From positions 126,001 to 186,000 of the forward strand of contig JBBHKE010001538.1 in NCBI GenBank assembly GCA_037447655.1: a DNA stretch of 60,000 bases. The letters run 5' to 3'. A program made the position numbers and the translations under genes. Source of the stretch: Zygnema cylindricum. Lineage: Eukaryota; Streptophyta; Zygnematophyceae; Zygnematales; Zygnemataceae. Shown piece by piece: positions 50,436 to 58,730 of this stretch. Each line of letters opens with the position of its first letter. Positions within the stretch are counted from its first letter, which is position 1. The notes under the pieces were generated by a model. It was not told the DNA's origin and searched no databases. It saw only the letters and a program-made list of their open reading frames with translations.

Positions 50436-51668
50436 TCAGGAATATCTGGACCAATCATCAGTAATTTCCAGCATATACCTCTTCCCCCCAACCGAAGGTA
50501 CTCTTGCTGGTCCCCAGATATGTGTGTGGACCAGATCTAGAACTTTCACACCTCTATATCTGGCAGTTTTGGGAAAAGGAAGTCTGCGAGCCTTTTCTTG
50601 GGCACGGCCACTACAATCATCCATCATTTCATTATCCCCAAACTGAATGTCTTCTACTACACCCAGCTTCTTCATTTCCCTCAGTCTATCAAAATGCACA
50701 TGTCCCAAACGTTTATGCCAGATCATAAAGCTCGGGACACCGCCATAGTAAGCACTTTTCTTTTCATTACCCAGGTTAAGCCTAAACATTCCTTGGCTAC
50801 CCTTATCTGCTGTGAAATAGACTTCATCTCCATACTTAGCTGTAAAGACTCCCTTTCTAGTGAAGGTATCAAAATCCTTGTCATCTAATACAGAGGTAGA
50901 CACAATATTCTTACTCAGCTGAGGAATGTAGAGCACATCTGAAAAGGTGAGAATAGAATTCTTACCCTCCACTAAGACTTTCAGATCTACCGAGCCCACT
51001 AGATCTCTGGTTACTACTCTCCCATCCCCATACTCTATTTTCACAGTAGGGATCTTTCTTAGCTTAGTGAAGAGGTGCCTGTCACGACACATATGAATGG
51101 ATGCACGTGAGTCGATGATCCATCCCTCCTCTGGAGCTTCCCGAATGGCTCCAAGGGCACACTTCTGTTTCCGAGGGATCTCCTTCTCCTCTAGATTCTT
51201 GTCAAGAAAAAGCTCCCCATCTTCCTCCTCGGAAGAATCGTCCTCCTCGGTCTCTCCTATCACTCGTGTGACCACAAGTGCTTTCTTCTTCCCTCCGGAA
51301 GAACCCCCTCCACAATTTTCTTGAAGCCTCAGCTCCGATAACTTGATGCAATCAGCTATGAAGTGCCCCGATTTTTTGCAGAAATGGCAAAGGCCCTTTG
51401 GAGTCCGCGGTTCTCTTGATTGGTCCTTTTCCCCTTTGAAGCTGTTGTACGGCTTTTTCGGATCCTTCCTCCACCGGTCCGTTTCGGCAGCAAGAGCTTG
51501 AACGCTCTTTCCTCCTCTCCGGATCTCAATGGTGTTCTCCTGCACAAGTATCATTCGGACCACGGTGTTCCACTTCCAAGCACTATCATCCATTTCTTGC
51601 ACTCTGTACACTATATTTTCATACTCCTCCGGCAACTTCATGATGAGAGTGTTAATTTTCATCTTCAT
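50436..51668 (-). CDS. Copia-E gag C-terminus, zinc knuckle, protease and integrase N-terminus (410 codons)
   Basis: Open from I-N-T-L-I-M-K-L-P-E-E-Y-E-N (gag) through the knuckle C-H-F-C-K-K-S-G-H-F-I-A-D-C, the protease site W-I-I-D-S-R-A-S-I-H-M-C and the pre-integrase W-H-K-R-L-G-H-V-H-F-D to the first integrase Asp region (V-H-T-H-I-W-G-P, where the catalytic Asp is His). Arg for Gly in the protease D-S-G-A-S and Cys to Arg in C-S-G-R-A-Q show loss of function despite the open frame. A frameshift at about 50435 leads to the second integrase half. Confidence 0.85.
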   Translation of the reverse strand: MKMKINTLIMKLPEEYENIVYRVQEMDDSAWKWNTVVRMILVQENTIEIRRGGKSVQALAAETDRWRKDPKKPYNSFKGEKDQSREPRTPKGLCHFCKKSGHFIADCIKLSELRLQENCGGGSSGGKKKALVVTRVIGETEEDDSSEEEDGELFLDKNLEEKEIPRKQKCALGAIREAPEEGWIIDSRASIHMCRDRHLFTKLRKIPTVKIEYGDGRVVTRDLVGSVDLKVLVEGKNSILTFSDVLYIPQLSKNIVSTSVLDDKDFDTFTRKGVFTAKYGDEVYFTADKGSQGMFRLNLGNEKKSAYYGGVPSFMIWHKRLGHVHFDRLREMKKLGVVEDIQFGDNEMMDDCSGRAQEKARRLPFPKTARYRGVKVLDLVHTHIWGPARVPSVGGKRYMLEITDDWSRYS

Positions 51669-52271
51669 AGTGCCTGTCTATCAAGCACTCTCCATCTCCA
51701 TGTACAGAAAAGAGAGATTGCTGCAATAGTCCAACATCTATCCTCATTTGAAAGTGTAACTAATCAGCCTTTGCTCACTCAGCTGAAGCTCCTGAATGGT
51801 GCCAGCTATATAGATCTCCACTTAGGTCATCCACAACTCCTCGGCCTTGAAGATTTGAAGGTGAGAAGTTGCCAACGCTTGAGTGAGGTGCCTCAGAATA
51901 AAGTGCCTGGCATTCATGTTGGTGTACTCCCACATCTGAATGTCGTTTTCCTCGGTCTTCACGGCCACCGCTCCGGGTGCCGTGGCAATAGGAGTGAGAG
52001 GTGTCTCCATTCCTTTCCCCTTTTCGGACACATTGCTGTCCCCATCATCTGTCTCCTCCGCTGGAGCAGATCTTGCCGCAAAAAACCTCACTACTCCAAA
52101 CCCTGGTGGAGTTCCTTGAGACGGACGTTTCACTTGTCCACTAATAATACCCCAGTATCGTTTCTCACACAATGCCCGTGTCATCATAGCTTCCCAATAA
52201 ATGAACCCAGATCCGTTGAATATGGGCACCCTAGAGGATGGGCCCTTAACCTGCAATTCTGTGTCCCCCAT
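51669..52271 (-). pseudogene. Copia-E gag N-terminal domain, start codon in LTR
   Basis: The ATG at 52271 (a further ATG at 52280) lies in the 5' LTR. The frame M-G-D-T-E-L-Q-V-K-G-P-S-S-R crosses the LTR end (52252) and the primer site; Lys replaces the usual Met because the primer site is mutated. Conserved gag block A-L-C-E-K-R-Y-W-G-I-I-S-G-Q-V-K-R-P follows. A stop at about 51822 interrupts it before the C-terminal part; 51669-51821 is in other frames. Confidence 0.8.
52238..52251 (-). promoter_or_regulatory. Copia-E primer-binding site, mutated
   Basis: The plus strand GATGGGCCCTTAACC differs from GGTGGGCCCATAACC at three positions, one within the anticodon loop. Confidence 0.7.
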
Positions 52272-53240
52272 TTGGACCAAAAATTGAGGAAGCCTCTAGG
52301 TAGTTTTCAACTAACCCACTTTCAACTAGAGCAAGTGCCACACAAGCAGGCAAATAGATAATGTGACTGCTTCCCTATGCAGTCTGGACTCCCCTGAGTC
52401 CACAGTAAGAAGAATCACTGAAAACGCCCAACCAAACGATTAGATATTGAGTGGCCAAGATGCCAATAATTTATACAAGCTTATTGGGAGAGAGTCGGCT
52501 ACCTCCTCAATCGACTAAGTCCTAAACCCTCTAAAAACTCCTATCTACTGAGGTACGAAACCTATCAGAAGACTGTACAGTACAGAAAGGTACTACGGCC
52601 AATGTACTTTCTATACGACCTGTGTACGACAAGGCTATGGAGTGGACGCCCGTCTCCTTCGGACATGTCCTCATGCTCTCCGGGATGTCCTCTTCTGAAT
52701 TGCATTGTGCCACGTGTCGCCTGGTCATGTCACGGCCGAAAACCGCCAAGGCGGCCATTACGCGATCTCTGCGATGGTGTGGGCCGTCGGATCAAAACCG
52801 ACTTTAAACGACAGCCGTTCAAAAACAAATGTCTTGTTCATTTGTTTCGTGCGAACTAAAACTCCAACTAGTTTCTATGTATTCTATTTGTAATTCCGTT
52901 AATCGGATTAGTCTTCTCTCTATTGTTTAAATAGCTATCAAATCCCATGTATCCTAACGGACTACTACGACAGACTGGTAAGGGTTGACAGCCACGCCTG
53001 CTCTGCCTTGAGGCTGAGTCCTGCCGGACTCAACCTTTTTGGTTGAGAGTGACTTAGTTCACTCTTAAGCCATGCCTATGGAGCTAAGGTAACCATGGCT
53101 CCACCGCCCTCTCTCTCCTTCAGGGACTAAAACAAGTATGGGGGCTAGAGAGAAAAGGTGGAGTCAGGCTGCCTGTGCTTTCCTTTTCCTTTTTATTTTA
53201 ATTAAGACCTAGAAAATACCTCCCCTAAATCTAGTGATTT
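52252..53240 (-). repeat. Copia-E 5' LTR
   Basis: It starts TGCAATTCTGTGTCCC and is recognisable to TCTAGTGATTT at 53240; the last bases are lost. It contains hairpin 53101-53163 and a decayed tRNA-like block near 52975-53043. Confidence 0.85.
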
Positions 53241-54022
53241 AATAGAATTTGTGTCCATGACCTCTCTCACTATAATAAAAGCATGCATTGTTGGATTGTC
53301 TATTTCAATCATGATTAAACTGTGTGAACTGGTTAAACTGATTACGCTGCTGATTAAACTGACCTTTCCTCCCAAAGTCTGAATTAAAAGCCTATACTTG
53401 CTCAACTTTGAGAATATTAGATGTAGCTTCTTCCTCTCGTAAAATATTGATGGCTAACTGTAAAGTCCAACTAGCTTTGTCTTTTTGTTTGAGCATGTCA
53501 CATGCTCCTTTCATACTACGAGGGAGACCCCTAACGAGCAAAGCTGCCTGTTGAAACGGAGGAAACTTCCCACTTGCACAAGCATGTGCATCTACAAGAA
53601 TGCGAAATTTGTTAGAATAATCAGCCATTGTACCGCTTGTGTATTTATAGTCCCAAATTTTTCCAGCCAATAGAAGCTCTTCTTGGACATTAGCCTTTTC
53701 ATATTCACTTTTAAGGGATTTCCAGATATCAATTATTTTTTATTTTTTTTATCCGAGACCTAGCTGAGTCCTCAGTTATACAAAATTTCAGAATAGAACG
53801 ATCTTGCGTATTTTTCTTACACCATGACGGATCAGATTCATCTAGCGAACCATCCAATATATCCAAAAGATTGACATTCTCAAAATGTGTCTCCACCATA
53901 TCCGCCTAGTAAACACACTTTTCCCCGGAAAAGATAGGAATTCTTGAAGACAGGCCCATAACCTGTTGTTCTATGACCACCGGTGCAGGTGAAGGAGCAG
54001 CAGTAGTAGTAGAAGTAGACAT
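53241..54022 (-). pseudogene. Copia-B-like gag remnant with primer site and LTR start
   Basis: The stretch 53392-53670 shows L-A-G/M-A-G-K-I-W-D-Y-K-Y, C-A-S-G-K-F-P-P-F-Q-Q-A-A-L-L-V-R-G-L-P, the same block as Copia-B gag at 21237-21460. Further right, broken frames reach M-G-L-S-S-R-I-P-I-F-like sequence, the primer site GGCCCATAACC (53953-53963) and the LTR-encoded start M-S-T-S-T-T-T (ATG at 54022). The order matches Copia-B, so this is the 5' end of a related element whose pol was replaced at 53240 by Copia-E. Confidence 0.75.
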
Positions 54023-54115
54023 GATGCACTCTCAGAAGCTATCAAGAATCTTACCAAACAATTGTTTTCATATTTGTACGGATCATATCCAAAGTAGCCG
54101 CAGGTGCGTTTGTCT

Positions 54116-54262
54116 TGTCTGTGTCGCAGCTTTGCTGCTGCGCTGCTCTGTCTGCATAGCAGCTGCGCTACTGCGCTGCTCTGTCTATATAGCAGCTGCG
54201 CTGCTCTGTCTGTATAGCAGCTACGTTGTTGTGCTGCTCTGTATGCATAGCAGCTGCGTTGT
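54116..54262. repeat. 33-bp minisatellite, about 4.5 units
   Basis: Units of TGTCTGTATAGCAGCTGCGC followed by TACTGCGCTGCTC, one unit shortened to 25 bp. It lies in what should be the LTR of the Copia-B-like remnant. The alternating AGCAGCTGCG words can form hairpins. Confidence 0.85.
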
Positions 54263-55327
54263 CCTCAAGTGATGACGCATATCCTTATGAAACTTACGCT
54301 ACAAATTACAACCTTTGTGTCGTCCTACTAATTTGCTGAGACTGAAAGCTTTCCAAAAACAACAGTATCGTTACATAATTGCTTTTGTAGTGATCAGTTT
54401 CAAATTCATAATTTTGCTATGAGTTTGTTATGCTTGAAGTCATAGTGATTTTCATGTTTAAACTTTAACGGCCGCCCACAAAGTTACAAGTCAATAACCA
54501 TTTTGTTTTAGGAAATAAAATATTATTCTCCATATTGAAAGTTTGGTCACAAAACAACAATGGATAAGTTAAATTAGGCAAAATGGAGCTTATATTAAGA
54601 TCATGCGTTATTGATGCTTTCTGTGAAATTTGGGATTTGATAAGTCCCATTCTAGGGATGAGTGAACCGGCTAGAGCTATAACCTGGACCTCTGACTTGA
54701 GCTGTCAACGTTCTAACCACTGTGCTACCATCTCAATGTAGAGCTAGCGGGTTCATACTTATTTATTTTAAGCGGCTTTGAGTGTGACGTATCACATTCT
54801 ACCCCGTATTGAACCGGCATTCACGTGCCAATCCAACAGTTATGCCATATTGCACATCAAGATCTTCTTCAAAACCTCTATACAAAAATGGGTTCGTCGA
54901 GCGTATCGTGTAGATGGACCTTTGGGAGCGGCGGGGCAAATTTTGACCAAAAGTAAAGTTTTCGACCAAAAGTACAGTACACCGTGAATCGTAATTAGAG
55001 TAAATTACTTTAATTCGGTCGCTCGAAATTTGACTTTATGACATCAAATAGAGTAAACGATTCTAATTTTTTCATTATTCTTATTTAGGTAAGTTTAATT
55101 AGCGTAAAAAATTGTAATATAGGTTATTTTTAAATAGTGTGGAGTACGGACGACTTTCGACCGTGCAAAATGAAGACGAAACATTCAATAGAAAATTTAC
55201 CCATGGAACATAAAAAAAAACATTCACGCTAGTAAAAATATATGTGCACAATATAATATGGATGTTGAAAAAACCAAACTTCGATAGCTTACAAGGCGAA
55301 GAGTAGGGAAAGAGTCGACAAATTCCT
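54263..55327. other. non-coding AT-rich region
   Basis: No supported gene. It contains one tRNA-like sequence (54655-54740) and otherwise unique AT-rich DNA. Confidence 0.5.
54655..54740 (-). other. tRNA-like sequence (tRNA pseudogene or SINE head)
   Basis: The minus strand has GGTAGCACAGTGGTTAGAAC, a good A-box/D-arm, then a stem-loop TTGAC-AGCTCAA-GTCAG with a 7-nt loop (CTC in the anticodon position, but G at position 33), then AGGTCCAGGTTATAGCTC, a degraded B-box. No acceptor stem pairing and no terminator are seen, so a pseudogene or SINE is likelier than a working tRNA. Confidence 0.5.
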
Positions 55328-55880
55328 TTTATTCATGTAAAAAACGGAAAAGAAAATTCTTAAAACCAACTATACGAAACATCAAATTTTCTACATTAAA
55401 AAAGGCCAAAAATGGCTTTGAACCATCAAAACATCAAAACATAAAAGAAACGAGCTCAAACATAATGTTTTCTGTTTTTTTTATTTTGCAACTGAACGCG
55501 AATGAAATCCACGTAATATTCATGTATAAAACAGAAAAGAAAAATTGCACAACCAACTATACGAAGCATCACAATTTTTACATCAAAAAGGGCCAAAAAA
55601 TGCCTTAAAACATCATAGTTTGCACATAAAAAAAACGACCTCAAACATAATGTTTTGTGTTTTTCAAGCCTCTAAACCCGAATGACATCCACGTAGTATT
55701 CTTGTATAAAACATAACAGAAAATTCTTAAAACCAACTACACGAAACATTATATTTTTTACATGAAAAAGGGCCAAAAAATGCCTTAACCCATCACAGTT
55801 TGCACATCCAAGAAACGACCTCAAACATAATGTTTTCTGTGTTTTTTTGCCACTGAATGCAAATGAAATCCTCCTAGTTT
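55328..55880. repeat. tandem repeat, period 180-185 bp, about 3 copies
   Basis: The word CAAACATAATGTTTT recurs at 55457, 55642 and 55822, with AAAAAGGGCCAAAAAATG and ACCAACTA-CGAA at matching offsets. The copies are about 80-85% alike by eye. No ORF is conserved. The unit length is in the range of nucleosomal satellites. Confidence 0.8.
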
Positions 55881-56139
55881 TTCATAATAACTTACGAAAC
55901 ATCTTCCGTATCCAAAATTATAAAATGCTAGCCTTTAATAATTCTCTCCGTGTTAGACGCCATTGTCGACGTCACTTCAAAGACAATCTTTCCAAGAGCG
56001 TTCACTACAGCTCCAATTAGTTCTTTCTATTGATCAAACTGTTTATCCATCTGTTAATCCAACAGTTTGTTCTACTGGTGAAATTGGTCATTGTTGAATT
56101 TTTCAAGCGTTTTGTCCAGCTTTTCGACGATCTCGAGAG

Positions 56140-56823
56140 CTACATTGTAGCGGTCCTCTTGGTAAACTTGACCCACACCACTTTTGCCCTTGTTCCGGTT
56201 GAAAACTTGTCTCCGTCTGAATGGGACCAAACTCCTACTCCATTCTGGTCACTTTCTTTTTTCTCTCCCACTTCCTCTCGATTTTCAAATGTACCCTTTT
56301 CAGAAGGCTTCTCCCCCACTGTTGTTCTATTGTTTTTACCTCCTTGACTTGTCGGATCTCCCTCCAAAATTATGGTGTCCTCTTCTTCTTCAAAATCCGA
56401 TTCCACTCTTGGCGCCTCATCCCCAATGTCCCAAGACACTTTTGGGTTAACAACATCCCTCTTATTCATCCAACTGTCTATTTCATTGAACAATAATTGC
56501 GGAAAAGAAACTACCAAACCATTGTTAGATCTTTCTTTCTTACTCATTAAAAAGTAGGCTTGGACTCCACTTCTTTTTCCATGGTCTTTTATCTTTTTGT
56601 AGTCGTTGGAGAGATTGTTCCACTTTTTTTCACACTCACACCAGTCACGCTCCACTCCACCCTCTTTAAGCGCCTTTGAGATGCTTTCCCATTTTTTTGC
56701 TCTTGACCCAAATTTGGCCTTTGCACTTCTTTATGGAGTATTTAAAAATTCTAGTTTTTTTGCTTCGTTGAGAAGCCCCATCTTATAAGGGTTCCAATTT
56801 CGGTTCCTATTCCTTGGGCTCAT
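56140..56823 (-). pseudogene. Myb/SANT-like (trihelix-type) protein, Harbinger ORF1-like
   Basis: The ATG at 56823 gives a Myb/SANT-like domain: N-W-N-P-Y-K-M-G-L-L-N-E-A-K-K, then K-W-E-S-I-S-K-A-L-K-E-G-G-V, then W-C-E-C-E-K-K-W-N-N-L-S-N-D-Y-K-K-I-K. One in-frame stop (56731-56733) splits it; the rest is open to 56140. A lysine-rich segment (K-P-K-R-K-K) lies upstream of the ATG in frame. PIF/Harbinger elements encode such a DNA-binding partner that helps import the transposase and bind the ends. The acidic C-terminus is consistent. A host trihelix gene is the alternative. Confidence 0.7.
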
Positions 56824-57261
56824 AATTTTTTTCTTCAGAGATTTTCCTTTGTTTGAAGCTTCGTTTCTTGATGTTTTCTTGCGTTTAGGCTTTATGTGGC
56901 ATTTTTATGAAATGAACTCTACGTTTGGGGAGGAGACAAGGCATATGTACATGCAATTGTAGGTTGATAAGGCAAAGGGTGGAATGGAGTTCTAACTGTG
57001 TTAAGAAAGGGATCTAGGTTTATGAAAACCTGAGATGTTGTGGGGAAACTAGGTAAAGTGACTGGAGGAGAGATTGTAGGTTGTGAATTTGGGGTATGTA
57101 ATGACAATGACGGGGAAGGTGTAAAATTTGTGTTACCCAAGAGAGAAACAATGGGAAGAGGATTGTTTACGTGAGAAACTCAACGAAGTGTTCCAAGTGT
57201 TTGATTGGTCCGTTGATCCGTTGTGTTTGGCAATGCGTTTTCAGGCATAATTTATGCCCAA
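56824..57261. other. non-coding region upstream of the Myb/SANT pseudogene
   Basis: No supported gene. It contains the basic in-frame extension of the Myb/SANT frame without an ATG and would hold its promoter. Confidence 0.4.
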
Positions 57262-57660
57262 CAAACAAGCTTCCGTCAAGTGCACCATAAATAGTGTGGT
57301 TAGTGCCAGAAATCTAAAACTGTACCAAAACAGAAAAATGTTTTCTTTCTTTTAGAATGTTTGTTTTGTATTTATCGTGAAGAAGGCTGACGGAAAAAAA
57401 AAGCACTCCCACATACAAGCTTCCACCAGTTTCACCATAAATAGTGTGGTTAGTGCTAGAAATCGAAAACTGTACCAAAACAGAAAAATGTTCTCTTTCT
57501 TTTAGAATGTTTGTTTTGTATTTATTGTGAAGCAGGTTGATGGAAAAAAACAACACTCCCACACACAAGCTTCGGTCAATTTCACCATAAATAGTGTGGT
57601 TACTACCAGAAATTAGAAAACTGTACCAAAACAGAAAAATGGGTTCTTTCTTTAAAATGT
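57262..57660. repeat. tandem repeat, period 150 bp, 2.6 copies
   Basis: CACCATAAATAGTGTGGTTA starts at 57283, 57433 and 57583, exactly 150 bp apart. Each unit also has GTACCAAAACAGAAAAATG and TAGAATGTTTGTTTTGTATT. The first two units are the closest. Confidence 0.9.
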
Positions 57661-58730
57661 TTGGTTATTATACCTTCCACGGTGGTTGGAAAACGTCGCT
57701 CTGAATATTTTTTCCCGCTCCCTTCAACTGCCCTTAAAGCCAACATGTGGCATAATGCGAAATAGTGTACTTTGAAGGGGTGAATGGCGCTCAAGGTGAA
57801 AGTGGCAGTGAGGGCGACTAGCAGTGGCAGACTTTTCACCTTTCTGTCGAAGGCCACTGCAGCCTCGAGACCCCTGTAAAAAAAAAACGTACAATGTACT
57901 AGGGGACAAAAACCACAACCCTGTACTTTTTTCTTTCGTCAAAAAATTTTGAAAACTTTTCACACGTGGGAGTATTTTTTCCTATTGGTGTAAACGGTTT
58001 TACTTAGCGTAAAACACATTGCCGATGTTGTTCATGATAAGTTTGAAGATGACGTGACAGTGGGTCGAAAAAACGCAAGACGACAAATTTTCGTACATCC
58101 TAAATTTGCGATTTCTTCGTACGGTCGCAACTTAGGCAGTACGCCGCTAAGTTATAAAGGAAAACGACAGAAAAAAACCCGAACTTAGTCACATGGGGCC
58201 GCACCCTAACTCCGGTTCAAGGTCAAAGTCATTTGGTCAAATCGTCACATGTGTGGCCAGTCATGGTCAAACAAAGTGGTCATAACCACCTTGTTAATCT
58301 ATTCTTTCCTGAAATTGAGTCCCGATTATATTGCAAAACCCTCCATTTTTCCAGGGTTTTTCTCGCACCCAAGTTTAGATTTTTTAGTTGATATGATTAT
58401 TGCGAAATGTCCGAAATGTTTTCTTCGTTTCTGGATATTTAATACAAATTTTGGTAATACAATCTTAATACAAAAATTATTGGGGCCGACTTTATTAAAA
58501 AGCGCGATGGTAAACCATCTGAGTCAATAGGAACAAAAAGAAGTAGCATTGCTAAAACTGAAAAACCACAAAACAAGGGAATAAACAAAAGGGAAAATCA
58601 ACGCAAAAACTACGAAAATACGAAAGGATGGCAGGGAGGTCAAAAACACCCAAAAACGCAAAATCTATCAAACAAACCAGCAAAGGAAAAACCTAACACG
58701 TAGCAAAAAACACCCAACAGAACTAAGAAT
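57661..58730. other. non-coding region, probably LINE 3' flank
   Basis: No convincing gene. The last 200-300 bases are likely the 3' untranslated part of the LINE-like element; I cannot fix its end because no clear poly(A) tail (T-run on this strand) is visible. Confidence 0.4.

Larger units (their letters stand above)
46912..53240 (-). mobile_element. Copia-E, best-preserved full-length copia element
   Basis: LTRs are 46912-47907 (3') and 52252-about 53240 (5'), with all domains in order on the minus strand. The right outer LTR end has lost the final CAACA, and no clean target duplication is found (left flank GACTC). The LTRs are visibly diverged, so it is not recent, yet the RT/RNase H frame is open for 522 codons. 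Confidence 0.9.

Noticed and set aside
51420-52361. 313-codon plus-strand open frame opposite Copia-E gag
   Set aside because: The minus strand carries clear gag domains with conserved motifs; the plus-strand frame has no recognisable domain and spans gag and the LTR start.
53973-54272. Alanine/leucine/cysteine-rich plus-strand open frame over the minisatellite
   Set aside because: The composition simply reflects the GCTGCGCTGCTC repeat units; no start context or family match.
55328-57660. CRISPR-like array
   Set aside because: The repeats are long (150 and about 180 bp), contiguous and without unique spacers. Tandem repeats, in a eukaryotic setting.
58190-58206. GGGGCCGCACCC followed by TAA as a possible Harbinger right end
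   Set aside because: No matching left inverted repeat was found, and it differs from the MITE ends.
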